Position numbers and translations under genes: made by a program
Shown: piece after piece, positions 12,780 to 25,634 of the stretch
Layout of the letters: the number at the start of each line of letters is the position of its first letter
Position numbering within the stretch: the stretch's first letter is position 1
The notes under the pieces: generated by a model
Seen by the model: the letters and a program-made list of their open reading frames with translations, nothing else
What the model was told of the DNA's origin: nothing
Database searches by the model: none
DNA from: Alnus glutinosa
Taxonomy: Eukaryota; Streptophyta; Magnoliopsida; Fagales; Betulaceae
DNA length: 64,000 nucleotides
Direction of reading: 5' to 3'
Assembly: GCF_958979055.1 (NCBI RefSeq)
Contig: NC_084896.1
Location: 1,364,001-1,428,000, forward strand

Positions 12780-15700
12780 ATGGAGAGCAGTGTTCAGAGG
12801 CGAGTGGAGGCTATTTACCGTCACCTGTTACTGCCACGTGAACACAATTCTGTTCTTCACCCGGTGAGATTATTTCATGAACAAATTTCCTTTTTTTCTT
12901 TTCCTAATAGTCGATTATATGTCACAACATATTTAGACTGACATTTTTTTGTTTTGGGGGGTTATTTTAAGGTTTCATTAAAGGGTGAGGAAGTGAAAAA
13001 TGGTGAGGCTGAAGCTGTGGTCATAGGGGGTATGGTGTTGGACATTCATGCCGCACCTTCAATCCCTGCAAATCCCAGAACCACCACTCCTGGCACGGTA
13101 ATTTCTTTATTTTGTATTTATTTTGTTTAATGTTTATTCAGATTTTGATTAATATCTGCAACGGTGTTTTTTGTGTTTCTGGTGGATTCATAAACTGTAA
13201 GTTAATAAACATAGTAAAGTATTATGTTGTTCAAAAGTGTTCAATTTATGAGTGGGTTTGCCTCATTATTTTAAACAAAATTATATCTGATAATTTTAAA
13301 CAAAATTTTGATGAAGAGTTTGTTTAAATTCCAATACAAACAGGTGTGGATTCATTTATATCTGATGGTAACATGTGCATCACATTGCTAAAATGAGAGA
13401 AAAAGAAGTTGCTATATATATATATATATATATATATTCCTGATACTTAATTGTGTACTTGAGTTGCGCCCTTTGTGCTTCTAATAAGATTGAATTATTT
13501 ATCAAAAAATATATTCCTGATACCTAACTTTAGGGAGTCTGCTGCTCAGGTTCGTTATGTGTTAGGAGGTGTAGCAAGGAATGTTGCAGACTGCATGTCA
13601 AAGCTTGGAACAAAGCCTTTCATGATTAGTGCTGTGGGGCTTGATATGGCCGGTTAGTTTTTGCATCTCTTTCTTTTGGGTTACCTTGATAGTTCTATAG
13701 CTTTTACAGGAGGCATGCTGCCTCCAGGTGAAATTGGCACTTGTGGTTGTTCACAGGTGGGATTGCCTAGAAAACTATATGTTGGTCTAAAGTTTAATCA
13801 TTTTTTTTGTCTTTCTCTTTCTTTAGAACTTGTTCTGTGAAGAATATGGTGAATTTGTTAGAAGCTATTACTTTTTTTTTTTTTTTTTTTTTTTTATCAC
13901 ATATATGGATTGATTAAAATGCACAGCTAATAGGCCTGTTGCTGAATTGAATGATGATATGAGCCCATTCCCTGAATTCCATCATTATCTCAGTGATATA
14001 AACAAACACATATGTCATGCATGTAAATGTAACGTACATTGTTTACTTATGTATATGAGAATCCAATATGCTTTACCAAATTTCGTATTATTTTTTTAAC
14101 CAATTCTATTTCCTTCAAAGGGTGACACAGGTGATGGGTTTGATCCATTTCTTTATCCCCAGCCTAAATGCAGATTTAGACATGAATTTTTGCAAGATGC
14201 ATTAAGTTGAGAAAGATCCATCCTCATGCAATAAAATGCCTAATCACTGGCTCTTTATCTTTATATTGTATCAGAATTGATTTATTTGTTTTTCTCCTCA
14301 TCCAATTTGACCAACAGCCAAAAAAGCTTCTTCCAAATCTGACAAATTTTACTTTTCTTACTAGGAAATTTGTTGTTGGAGCACTGGAAATCTGCTGGGC
14401 TATCTACAGAAGGTTGTCCTTCTCACGTTTACAGCCTTTTGTTATTATCTGTGGAGATCATTGCTTTTCAATATTGCATAAATCCTTGATTTACATTTAA
14501 ATTTAAATCTACTAAAACTCAATAACCCTGTGTATTTTATTCCTATTTTGACTTGGCCATGAAACTTTAACACTCAAAACAATTTTATTGTAGGTTAGGA
14601 TGGTTAGACCTCTGGCACAAAAGTTAGTCACTAAAACAAGCTAGTCTCACTCATATCATTTGCAGCTCCCAGTTCAATGGTGGACACCTTGGTTCCACCA
14701 TGATCTTTTCCTTGAACATTTTTCACGCTGGATTTGCTGGTGTTACTACTATAATGAATAATTCAGTACATAGTTTTATTGGCTCTGGTAAAATACTGAG
14801 AATAATTTGGAAATTTTAGAGACATGAATAATTAGAAATATGTATGAAGGAAAAAATTATAAAATGAGTTATGATAAATAAACTCGATGAGGAAGAGGAA
14901 AAAAGCGAGACTGGCTTGTGTTGTTCTGAAATTATACATGAAAATTTAGGAGTTCTGAGATAAATAGGAATGTAGTCCTAATTCATATATAATCTACTGG
15001 CGTTCTGTTTGATAGAAGTTGCAGGAGTTGAAAAGAAAATATTACGTTTTAGGATAGCCAGTTCAACGCTAGCCACTAGTAACATTGCAAGTTTTGTTTT
15101 CTTCGCATCTTAGCGGAAATCAAATTAAAGTATTAATGAATAAGGTTGGGTATAATTTAATCCTCTTTCCTTCTTCTTGAATATGGAAACAATTCAGTAC
15201 AAACCATCATAGTCTATTCTTACATATATTTGCTTGGAGTAGGGATTCGGAAGCAACAAGATATAGGGACTCCTGTTGTATGCAACATACTTGATGTCAG
15301 TGGAGAGTTGGCGGCTGCTGTTGCAAGTGTTGAAGCTATTGTGAGTTAATCTTGGTGGCTTTAGTTAAGCTGCCAACTTATACAAGCTTAACAATAGTAC
15401 CTTCAGGGTGTTATATTTTTTCCTAATATCCTCAACACAGGAATCGTTTCTTACACCTGAATGGATTCGGCAATTCAAGTACAATATATGTTCTGCTCCA
15501 ATATTGATGATTGATGCAAACCTGAATCCTCCTGCTCTAGAAGCTTCTTGCCAAAGTACTTCCAAACTCTCTCTCTCTCTCTCTCTCCTCAATGAATTTA
15601 TTAGTTTTATTTGTTGGACTGTCAACTCTGCTGATTCTAGTTAGTTCTCAATTTCCCACTCGTCTTATCTTTTATTATTTCTCAGTTTTATTTTCATTTG

Positions 15701-16812
15701 GGTATTCTCAGTTGCAGCAGAATCTAACATTCCAGTGTGGTTTGAGCCCGTATCGGTTGCAAAATCCAGAAGAGTTGCTTCAGTTGCCAAGTATGTGAGT
15801 GCTATGCTTTTTGGATGCATGCACATTTACAATCAATTCTTCTTAGCTTAAAGCCGAAACTTGAGAATTTTTGAGAAGGTGGTCATTTCTATGTTCTGGG
15901 TTCTACTCTGCCACCTCATTCTGTGTAGCACATGGTTAGGACTTAATTCAGCAAAACTTGTAGGACATGGATTAATTCGTGTAGCACATGCTACCCTTGA
16001 TCCTACACTTTATTCACTTATTTTTTCTGGAGGTTTTCTGCAGGTAAGTATTGCTTCACCCAACGAAGATGAACTTATTGCCATGGCAAATGCTTTGTCT
16101 TGTGCAAATGTATTTACTCCAATCGAAAGGGGAAATAAATATTCGACAGAATCATTGTTCCAAAAGCTAAAACCAGCAATCTGGGTTTTGCTAGAAAAGG
16201 GTATCAGAATAGTTGTTGTGACCCTTGGTTCAGCTGGAGCCTTCTTATGCTCTAGTGGAGGGCCAAGCTTTATGAGAACTGGTTTGGAGAGAATCAAACC
16301 ACATGGTTCTACTGGACAATTCTATAAGATTGTGACATCAAGCTGTCCTCCGCATTGGTATGGTGCTACAAATTTGGAAAAGGATTCTCATCTGTTTGCT
16401 GTGCATTTTCCTGCGCTTCCTTCGAAAGTTGTGAGGCTCACGGGGGCTGGTGATTGCTTGGTCGGCGGAACACTTGCTTCTATTTGTGCAGGTTTAAATG
16501 TTATGCAGAGTGTGGCGGTCGGAATTGCGGCAGCCAAAGCTTCTGTTGAGGCAGAGGCCAATGTGCCGACTGCATTTAATTTGGCCACAATTGCAGGTAA
16601 ATGTTCATATATTGTATTTACAAAACTGAATGGGAATGTTACAAAAGAAAGGACTCATCACCAAAATAACTAAAAAGTTGGTAAAACATTGCCATTTCTT
16701 GTACTAGAAAATACTCTGATTTTTTTTTTTTTTTCTGAATTTCTTCTTTGCAGATGATGCGAGGTCAGTGTACTCGGCTGGCAAAGTTATATTCAATCAA
16801 TCGATGTTGTAA
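12780..16812 (+). CDS. PUKI: Pseudouridine kinase (pfkB family), peroxisomal
   Basis: Phosphorylates pseudouridine to pseudouridine 5'-phosphate, the first step of its breakdown. A glycosidase then splits the product. The nine exons I infer are 12780-12863, 12972-13097, 13550-13652, 14365-14412, 15243-15340, 15441-15555, 15712-15794, 16044-16596 and 16754-16812. They join in frame with GT-AG introns to give 422 residues. The pfkB signatures are visible: GGVARNVADCMSKLG in exon 3 and LTGAGDCLVGG in exon 8, whose Asp is the usual catalytic base. Residues 8-16 (RVEAIYRHL) match the PTS2 rule R-V-x5-H-L, agreeing with the peroxisomal site reported for the Arabidopsis enzyme. The start was chosen because it supplies this motif and an in-frame exon 1. 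Family assignment (At1g49350-like) is by remembered similarity. The exon 7/8 junction is the least certain. Confidence 0.88.
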
Positions 16813-17837
16813 ACCATAAGAAAGTAATTTGACTCTGAAATTACTAGCTAAACTGGTCCAAGTGTTATTGATCTGATAGAAACTTCAACTTGAAAACCAT
16901 GTCAATCTTTCTCTTTATTGCCAATAGCCTTTCTTATCTTTTGTTGTTAAATATGTTGAGGCTATCTCTAGATTGGCCCTTGATTTTTGGTTGATAGTCA
17001 TGGGAACATCATATAAAATTACAAATTTTTATTGGAACTCAAGTAAACCTTGCCATTCACCACCCCTCTTCTCCGGACAGAGTTTTCCTCTAAACAGGGT
17101 TGGAGGAATCCTCCAAGCCAGTATGTTAATTTACATATGTTCTCAGGGTACGTGATTTTCATGTGCATTCTTAATAATGAATGTGAGTCAATACCAACTC
17201 GCACAATCCATGGTGACAACAATTGTTCTTTGTTCAACCCGTGTAATGCGAGTTCTTGGAGAACATTGTTCTATGATGTTAAGTAATCTTTCCAAGTCAA
17301 ATCTAATCTCTGATTATTTATCTCTTATCATTTTGACATTCATTGTTGGTCTTACATAATTACCATATTAGCATCAGAAAAAAAAAATAAAAAAAAATTA
17401 CGGCTCAATAGGGTCATTTTCTAATGTAGTGTTGATAAGGATATTATAGTTTTTACTACTAGTCCTTCACAAAATGACGTGATATAATCAGTAAAATGAT
17501 TAAACAAAAAATTTGACTTGTCAATTTAATTAGCCAGTGACTGACAACCATATATTCTTAATTATTTAATCAATTCTGGAAGTAAAATTAGTTTGCAAGG
17601 AAATTGTAAGCATTTTCCTTTTTAATGGATCGAAATTCATATAAAAAAATAAATAAAAGAAAACGAAAATGGACGTCATATTCTTTATGCTGACATGTCA
17701 ATAACTTACTCGTCCACTCTTTTAGACGACGTCGAGTCGGTTCTCATGAAGAGGAAAAAGCAAGAAAAACAACTCGTACTTTGTTTTTCCTCTTCTTCTT
17801 CGTTGTTCAAGTTTTAGATCGTATCCATGCCTGTGTG
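16813..17837. other. Intergenic region and 5' region of the PPR gene
   Basis: About 1 kb between the kinase stop codon and the PPR start. The first few hundred bases are likely the kinase 3' UTR. GACGTC cores near 17672 and 17728 lie upstream of the PPR gene as possible promoter elements. No other gene is seen. Confidence 0.4.
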
Positions 17838-19865
17838 ATGTGGTCCCTGAAAGATGGCCTTAAGTATCAAGTTCAAGCCATAAAAGCTGCTCTTACACCA
17901 ACCATTTTCACATCCAATCAACTCGTTCTCCTGTACTCCAAACATGGGCTTCTGCGTGAAGCTCGCAGACTGTTCGATGAAATGCCTGAACGAAATGTCT
18001 TCTCTTGGAATGCAATAATCTCGGCGTATATAAAATCAAAAAACTTGACACAAGCGCGAGCATTATTTGATGCCGCTTCCCACAGAGATTTGGTTACGTA
18101 TAATTCAATGTTATCGGGGTATGTAAGTGCTGATGGGTACAAAGATCATGCGCTCAAGTTGTTTATTGACATGCAGTCAGCACGTGAGGGGATTGGAGTT
18201 GATGAGTTTACTCTCACAACGATGCTTAACTTGACTGCCAAGTTAAGTGTGGTATCATATGGGAGGCAATTGCATTCTTACATGGTGAAAAGTGCTAATG
18301 ATTTGAGTGGGTTTGCGGTTAGCTCTCTTATAGATATGTATTCTAAATGTGGTTGTTTTGAAGAAGCATTGTGTGTGTCTAGTGAATGTGGTAGTGGGGT
18401 GGTTGATTTGGTTTCCAAGAATGCAATGGTGGCTGCTTGCTGTAGGGAAGGCAAATTGGATATGGCTTTGGATATTTTTTTGAGAGATCCCGAGTTGAAT
18501 GACACGGTTTCTTGGAACACGTTGATTTCGGGTTATGCTAACGTTGGTTGCGAGGAGGAGTCACTGAGGTTGTTTGTTCGTATGGCTGAGAGTGGCTTTA
18601 GATGGAATGAACATACTTTTGCGAGTGTTTTGAGTGCTTGCTCGGGGCTGAAAAGTTTGAAGCTTGGAAAGGAAGTCCATGCTTGGGTTTTGAAAAATGG
18701 GTTAAGTTTCAATCCATTTATAAGCAGTGGCATTGTTGATGTCTACTGCAAGTGTGGGAATATGAAATATGCAGAGTCAGTTTGTGCAGCAATTGGGAGT
18801 GAAAACTCCTTTGCAATCACTTCGATGATTGTGGGGCATGCATCTCAAGGCAACATGGTAAAAGCTCGAAGGCTTTTTGATTCATTAGCAGAGAAGAATT
18901 GTGTTGTCTGGACGGCTTTATTTTCAGGTTATGTCAGATCACAGCAATGTGAAGCTGCAATTGGACTTTGGCGTGAGTTTAAAGCTAGGGAAGAAACTGT
19001 TCCTGATGCTTTGATCCTCGTCAGTTTGCTCAGCACTTGTGCAATACAAGCTGCCCTGGGGCCTGGAAAACAGATTCATGCTAATGTACTGAGAGTGGGG
19101 ATTGAGATGGATGAGAAGCTGATCACTGCTTTGGTTGATATGTACTCAAAATGTGGAAAGATCGCATATTCAGAAAAGATTTTCCAAAGAGTTATTGACA
19201 GAGATTCAGTGCTTTACAATGTAATGATAGCTGGTTATGCTCACCACGGGCATGAAAATGAAGCTATCCAGCTTTTTAGGGAAATGGTGGAGAGAGGTGT
19301 CAGACCTGATGCAGTCACCTTTATCGCACTTCTGTCAGCTTGTCGTCATTGTGGATTACTAGAACAGGGTGAGGAATTTTTCCATTCCATGAGAAAAGAC
19401 CATAACATATTGCCTGAAATTGACCACTACGCATGTATGATTGATCTGTATGGGAGGGCTACTCAACTAGAAAAGGCTATAGCTTTCATGAGAACGATTC
19501 CAATAGAACTGGATGCTGTAATCTGGGGGGCATTTCTTAATGCTTGTAGGATAAATGGGAATACAGTACTTGCTAGAGAGGCAGAGGATAAACTACTAAA
19601 AAGTGCAGGAGATGACGGGGCTCGGTATGTTCAGTTGGCCAATGTCTATGCTGCAGAAGGAAATTGGGATGAGATGGGGAGAATAAGGAAGAAGATGAGA
19701 GGGAAGGAGGTCAAGAAACTAGCTGGTTGCAGCTGGGTATACTTGGAAAACAGAGTTCATACCTTCACTTCTAGTGATAAGTCTCACTCTAAAACAGTGG
19801 ATATGTATAAAACCTTAGCCTTCTTGACTGAAGAACTATATGAAATATCCAGGGCATCACATTGA
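17838..19865 (+). CDS. PLS-class pentatricopeptide repeat protein, E subgroup (At3g18840-like)
   Basis: PPR proteins bind organellar RNA in a sequence-specific way. PLS-class members usually guide C-to-U editing. This intronless gene encodes 675 residues. I chose the ATG at 17838, not an in-frame one at 17781, because MWSLKDGLKYQVQAIK aligns with the N-terminus I remember for Arabidopsis At3g18840 (MRSLKDGLVYHVQAIK). Tandem PPR units run through most of the protein, marked by repeated blocks such as VSWNTLISGYA, LIDMYSKCG, IVDVYCKCGNMKYAES and VLYNVMIAGYAHHGHENEA. An E-type end follows (GCSWVYLENRVHTF) with no DYW deaminase domain, so any editing role would need a partner supplying the deaminase. 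A target in mitochondrion or chloroplast cannot be decided from sequence. The frame is open throughout, with no sign of decay. Confidence 0.92.
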   Translation: MWSLKDGLKYQVQAIKAALTPTIFTSNQLVLLYSKHGLLREARRLFDEMPERNVFSWNAIISAYIKSKNLTQARALFDAASHRDLVTYNSMLSGYVSADGYKDHALKLFIDMQSAREGIGVDEFTLTTMLNLTAKLSVVSYGRQLHSYMVKSANDLSGFAVSSLIDMYSKCGCFEEALCVSSECGSGVVDLVSKNAMVAACCREGKLDMALDIFLRDPELNDTVSWNTLISGYANVGCEEESLRLFVRMAESGFRWNEHTFASVLSACSGLKSLKLGKEVHAWVLKNGLSFNPFISSGIVDVYCKCGNMKYAESVCAAIGSENSFAITSMIVGHASQGNMVKARRLFDSLAEKNCVVWTALFSGYVRSQQCEAAIGLWREFKAREETVPDALILVSLLSTCAIQAALGPGKQIHANVLRVGIEMDEKLITALVDMYSKCGKIAYSEKIFQRVIDRDSVLYNVMIAGYAHHGHENEAIQLFREMVERGVRPDAVTFIALLSACRHCGLLEQGEEFFHSMRKDHNILPEIDHYACMIDLYGRATQLEKAIAFMRTIPIELDAVIWGAFLNACRINGNTVLAREAEDKLLKSAGDDGARYVQLANVYAAEGNWDEMGRIRKKMRGKEVKKLAGCSWVYLENRVHTFTSSDKSHSKTVDMYKTLAFLTEELYEISRASH

Positions 19866-20431
19866 GGTCATCTTTGAATTTCAGCATGACAACATGATTG
19901 ATTTCAGATGCTTTTGGATATAGAAATTCCTGGTCTAGTTGGACGTGGAAAAACTGGTTTTGGCACACCTGGATGAAGAGACCGCCATTCATTTTCAATG
20001 GTTCTATCCATCCTACTGAACTCATACAATAGAGTTGGATTCTATTTTGTTCCCTGTTCTTTGTCATGCAATGTTCTTCCAGTGCCAATTATTAAGATTC
20101 TTTTGTTCTGAATATATCTCCATCCTCATTCATTCCTCTTGTTCATCTATCAGAAAGCGTAAACATGGAGAAAAGAATATGTGAATATTGACCCAATGAT
20201 TGAAAAAAAAAAAAATCCAACTGAAGCAACAACAGTCCAGATCCTGATTTTCTGATCTTATAGAAGAGAGAGACCACTCTTCTTGTCGTTCTACTGCCCT
20301 TTGAGGTATATCTTGTCACCCGCTTTTCGGGCGGTGCTTCTTTTGGGTTTGGCACATACAAAGAAATGAAGAAAGAGGATATCCAACAATTGAAGTGTCT
20401 GAATTTTAAGAAAGGTTGTTTGTTTTGAAGT

Positions 20432-20467
<36 letters not shown>

Positions 20468-20634
20468 TGGTTGGAAAAAGTTTTTAGCGAAATCATTTAG
20501 TTGAAAACATTTTTTGGCGTTTGGCTCGTATGAAAAATTAGCCCCAACAATTGAAACAACGATGACTACGGCTGCTGGCGACCTTGGCGGCGGTGACGAT
20601 GACCGGTAACTTGGGGCAGTGGCGGAGAATGAAT

Positions 20635-20678
<44 letters not shown>

Positions 20679-21832
20679 TGCGAGAAGGAGAGATCAAATT
20701 TGGAAAATGGTTTACAAAAATAAAAGAAGAAACCATTTTATGTAGCTTAAAAGACGTTTTTTTGATCAATCGAAAATGTTTCGGTTTGACCATGATATTC
20801 GATTGTATCAAACATCGAAAAATAGGAAAAACTTTTGCTAGAAAAAGTTTTACGGAGCTTAAAATTTGGACACCTCAGAAAGAGGGGTTGCAGAGCTCAC
20901 TTGTTGTGGATAATCTAGGGGTGCAAGGCTACTTACCCCGCAACCTCTTTTATGTGGGTTGTTCGAATTTCAGTCCAATTGTAGAGAATCTCGATCTAGA
21001 AATGAATGCTATTTTGTTTAATCATGCACCGAGCTTTCCATATTCTTGCCCTTGGTCGTAATCTCGCCATTACAATATACTGCAACCAAGTTTTGAAAGT
21101 TTTCAATGTTATCCATATGTTACTTAAGTTCATTTTTCTTGACAGAAATAGACTCATGTGCAACGCACTGTGGGGTTTTTGGGACAAGTGTCCCCAAATT
21201 ACCCCTAAAAAAAATTAAAACATTTTTTTTTTTTAAAAAAAAAAAAATTAAAAACCAAAAAGAAAAGAAAAAGAAAACGTTGGGGGTGGCTTTCACCCCA
21301 AGTAACCAAATGAGGATGACCGAAAAAGTGTGGCTCGGCCACCTCAACTTTTTTTTGTGTGGATATTTTTGGAAGTTTTGTTCCTTAAAACTCACGTGCA
21401 TGGGTTGATTTCCGTCAAAGAAGATGGACTCAAGTAAAATATAGATAACATTGAAATTTTTTAGAACTTGATTGGTACATTGTCAATTTTTAAACATCAT
21501 AAGCAAAAGTAAAAAAATTGTTAAACTTTGAGTAGGGTAAAATTTATTTTTCCACAAAAAAAAAAAAAAAAAAAAAAAACTTGGACAAACTAACAAGTCG
21601 TTTCTCTTGCATTTGGACATCAGGCAAACCAACTCTCATTAAATTAATCAATTAAATAAGAATTAAAAGCGATAAATATGGTCAACTCTGCTTGTTACCT
21701 TCTTTCACTGCTCTATTCAACTCCCCCCCGCAAAGGGCAAAGGCTGAAAGGCTATTGCTAGGTCCGCCTAACCACCCTCCGAACTCCCAATCCAGCGAAG
21801 TACCTCTCACCCCCACGACCCAAACAAACCCA
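19866..21832. other. Spacer with MITE-like pieces and a GA microsatellite
   Basis: It contains the 3' flank of the PPR gene, an (AT)n tract near 20437-20463 and a MITE-like segment (about 20465-20870). The segment's ends share GTTGGAAAAAG / CTAGAAAAAG and GCGTTTGGCTCGTATG with the piece at 8948-9045. A GC-richer GGTGGC patch lies near 21280-21350. No gene is supported. Confidence 0.4.
20638..20676. repeat. (GA)n microsatellite
   Basis: A GA run of about 39 bp inside the MITE-like segment. Confidence 0.95.
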
Positions 21833-21859
21833 TCTCTCTCTCTCTCTCTCTCTCTCTCA
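21833..21859 (+). promoter_or_regulatory. CT-rich tract in the presumed 5' leader of the RRA-type gene
   Basis: A TC run of about 27 bp lies 120 bp before the start codon. CT tracts are common in plant 5' leaders and core promoters. Whether it acts here is unknown. Confidence 0.4.
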
Positions 21860-21979
21860 CAAACCCAGAAATGTCTTCCTTTGCCGAAAATATGAATGTG
21901 AACTAACTCTTCCTACTTGCTTTCCTCTCCCTCTGAGACCCCTGGTTCGAAAAGCCATAAATTGTAGAAAAGGCCACGA

Positions 21980-24049
21980 ATGAGTAGCCGCAGAGACGGG
22001 CCCTTGATGCGGAACACGGCGCAGTCGCTTCACAAGTCGAGGGTCGCAATCGCCGCGGCGATCGGAGTCGGAGTCCTGTTTGGTTGCGTCTTCGCCTTCT
22101 TGTTCCCTCACGGCCTCTCCCTCCCACCCCGTGTTTACACTTCCCGCCTCTCCAATTCTAACAATGCGCAGGTTCGGATCTCCATATCCCGCAGCAGTTT
22201 TTGTCTTTCAATAAAAGAAGTTTTTTTTTTTTTTTTTTTTTTTTGGGATTTTGAATTGTTATTGCCTATTGGTGGTTTATAGTGTTTGAGTTTGTAAGTT
22301 TGGTGATCCATGATTGGATTTGTGGGTCTGATTTGGGATCCTGACATTTGGTGGGAACGAAGCCGTTGACTTAGAGTTTGTGGTTTGACTTTGAATCGGT
22401 AATGGGCTTTGCATCAAAGCTTGCTATAAGTATATATATATATATATGCCCTTCTTCCCGATTTATGTGTCTTGGTTTAAAATGACAAGATTATTGAAAA
22501 ATATAAGAACTTTTACTTAAGAAAAAGGACATGCATTTAGATTAGAACAGAGGGAGTAATTTTTGAAGGTTTGGCTGAGACCATAATAATGAAATGGATA
22601 TCCGTGCTAATTTACTCTACTTTTCTGTTCTGGAAATTTTTGTTAGATGCTAAATTCCCTGATAATTTACTGAGAATATGTGATTGGTATGCTCAGTCCC
22701 CATTTTGGTCTTTGTTTTAAATGTGAGATGAGGAGTTCATTTTATTGGTGCTGATACGTCTCATAAAGCGTGCATATTTTATACGGTTTTGATAATTTTT
22801 TCATCTTGTGGCCATGAGTATGGTTTGTATGGAGTTGCCATGGTTTGGAATCGATGAATTCAGTAGATTCTAAGATACACATTTCAGGTCTATTGAAATA
22901 ATATTGATTTTCTAGTTGTTTGTTTGCTAGGTTGGTTCAGCTTCTTGTGAATCGTCCGAACGGATGAACATGTTGAAATCAGAGTTTGTGGCAGCATCAG
23001 GGAAAAATGCCGAGTTGAAAAAAAAAGTTAGGGAGCTTACTGAAAAGCTTAGATTGGTTGAACAAAGGAAAGATCAGGCGCAGAAGCAGGTTCTTGTGTT
23101 GGGTAAACAGCAGAAAGCTGGACCTTTTGGTACTGTCAAGGCCTCAAGAACCAACTCTACCATCGTGCCTGATGAATCTGTGAATCCAAGATTGGCAAAG
23201 ATATTAGAGAAAGTTGCTGTTCAGAGAGAGCTTATAGTTGCTCTTGCAAACTCAAATGTGAAGGACATGTTGGAGGTCTGGTTCACTAATATTAAGAGAG
23301 TGGGTATACCCAATTATCTGGTTGTTGCTTTAGATGACGAGATTGCTAAGTTCTGCGAGTCAAAGGATGTTCCAGTGTATAAGAGAGACCCAGATGAAGG
23401 TGTTGATTCAGTTGCGAGGACTGGAGGGAACCATGCTGTCTCCGGGTTGAAGTTTCGTATTCTGAGAGAGTTTTTGCAACTGGGTTATAGTGTTCTTCTA
23501 TCAGATGTTGATATTGTGTATTTGCAGAATCCTTTTCATTATCTCTATCGGGATTCTGATGTGGAGTCCATGACTGATGGTCATGATAACAATACAGCTT
23601 ATGGCTACAATCATGTCTTTGATGAACCTGCAATGGGATGGGCTCGATATGCTCATACAATGCGGATTTGGGTCTACAACTCTGGTTTCTTCTGTATTAG
23701 ACCAACAATCCCTTCGATTGAACTTCTGGATCGTGTAGCCGGTCGACTTTCTAGGGAGCCAAACGCTTGGGACCAGGCAGTTTTTAATGAGGAACTGTTT
23801 TACCCTTCACATCCTGGGTATGATGGACTTCATGCTTCCAGGAGAACTATGGATTTCTATCTTTTTATGAATAGCAAAGTCCTCTTCAAGGGTGTGAGGA
23901 AAGATGCTAATATGAGGAAGTTGAAACCAGTAATTGTTCATGTAAATTATCACCCTGATAAGCTTCCAAGAATGAAAGCAGTTGTGGAATTTTATGTTAA
24001 TGGGAAGCAAGATGCACTGGAACCCTTCCCTGACGGTTCAGATTGGTAA
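21980..24049 (+). CDS. Golgi arabinosyltransferase of the RRA family (GT77)
   Basis: RRA enzymes add beta-arabinofuranose to the arabinose chain on hydroxyproline of extensins and related cell-wall glycoproteins in the Golgi. Two exons, 21980-22171 and 22931-24049, join in frame (CAG|GT ... TAG|GTT) to give 436 residues, close to the roughly 430 I recall for Arabidopsis RRA1-3. The short N-tail is basic, followed by one membrane anchor (about residues 22-44, [20 protein letters not shown]) as in type II Golgi proteins. A charged helical stem follows (about 80-125, [14 protein letters not shown]). The catalytic domain has conserved blocks [23 protein letters not shown] and a DVD motif (about 256-258, [13 protein letters not shown]) that should bind the nucleotide sugar through a metal. 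The C-terminus ([15 protein letters not shown]) is also typical. The frame is fully open. Which paralogue (RRA1, 2 or 3) cannot be said. Confidence 0.92.
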
Positions 24050-25634
24050 CATGTTTCTTCTGCTTCTCGGAAATGCCTTCAGCATTTAGGTTGCTTGCTG
24101 AGTTCAAATGAAATGTAGTATAAATGTTCAAAAGCACATGTGCAAGTTACAATCAAGAGAGGTTTCATCTTTTGTGAGCAATGTGAGTTATGCCCTTTTT
24201 CTCACATTTTAAATCCGTGAATTACTTTGGGATATCTTCCCTCTGCCATAGGAACTGTGATGGCATCCAATAAAACTCTTTATTAAGTGAAGGACATGAT
24301 GCTCCTCTTATTCTAGCAGTTTGATTAGTTAAGAGCACAAGCATTAGCTTACACACACCAAAAAAAAAAAAAAAAAAAATGAAAAGAAAAGAAAAAAAAG
24401 AAATAGAAAAAGCATTAGCTTGCACACATTCTAAACCTCTAGATTGTGTTAATGTTTCTCACAAATTACCAAAAATGGTCAATGTCCTCCAAGGCCAGCA
24501 AAAAGACAAAAATGGCTCTTAACATATTCCAATAAGACAAATATTCCTACAAATTAGGGAAAAAAAGGGAAACCAAAAACTGAATATTTATATTTTTTTA
24601 AAAGCCACCCCTTGCAGCCATAATTTACTCCATTTCCAAGCTTCATTGGGGTGTTTTTGAAGCAAATCATGCATCATAACCCATATGTTTAGCTAAGTTA
24701 ATGAAGACACCACTCATAACCCATTTGTTTAGCTAAGTTAAAGAAGACACCACTGAATGAGGATACTAATTTGAATATCCTTAATAAAAAAATAAAAAAA
24801 AAATAAAAGAAAAAAAGAAAAGAAAAAAACCACAACCATCCAATATTTGTTCAACATAGTCATTGTCCATTCCGATAACGGAACATGATATGTCAAAAAA
24901 TATATCATTTTCAGTATTGTTGCTTAGTACATCAAAGCTTCTTCTAAGTTTTATTTTTGAATTTGATCATGAGGAATCCTTTTCCATTCTGGTATGCTCC
25001 TAGAGAAAGGAATGAGCCCAAAACTCCATTGCTAGTGGAAATTCTCCGCAGCATATGGTTAAGTTTAAACTTGACCCATATGAGGCACAAGGATCGTAAC
25101 ATATCACTATGCTTCTGCCGTCGACGTTCACAGCGGCTCACTCTATTGACACTGACCTGACGGTAATCCTTTATCTTTTGGCGGCTTCACTTACCTATCA
25201 GTATTTTAATCCAGACCATACGTCACCCATTCTGTGACTTGAATCCGTAATTTTTTTTTATTTTTTTAAGCTCTGATACCAAATGATACAAATTTTAAGT
25301 AAAACTCACACTTGAAAACCAACTTACAAGAAGAGGATGCCCCAAAACTTATATGCACATGGTTAAGATTAAACTTAACACATGTAGGACACAATGATTG
25401 TAATATATACTTACAAAGCACGAGGTAATAAGAAGTTTATGAATTGAAAAAACTTGGAAGAAAGAAAAACAGAGCATGAGATACCACTTTGATTCAAGAT
25501 ATATACCACGTCCACTAAAACAGAGCTCGATCTCCTTCAACTTGATGATGATGGATTTGGTACATGTGGAAGTAATTAACTCTTAAGAATCCTAACAAGA
25601 AAATTAGACAAGAATTAAATTAATAATACTCTAA
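24050..25634. other. Spacer with an LTR-retroelement fragment
   Basis: The first 150-200 bp are likely the 3' UTR of the RRA-type gene. A low-complexity A-rich tract lies at 24358-24412. At 25267-25279 GCTCTGATACCAA is the reverse complement of an initiator-Met primer-binding site, and the flanking 25010-25110 and 25330-25420 pieces repeat one another (CATGGTTAAG...AAACTT). The stretch is therefore probably a reverse-oriented fragment of an old LTR element. No open gene. Confidence 0.4.

Noticed and set aside
15861-16043. In-frame extension upstream of pseudouridine kinase exon 8
   Set aside because: It lies in intron 7. A clean acceptor at 16042-16043 and the family sequence place the exon start at 16044.
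20302-20345. GC-rich stretch with CCGCTTTTCGGGCGG considered as an RNA hairpin gene
   Set aside because: No tRNA or snoRNA features or promoter boxes; a short chance hairpin is enough to explain it.
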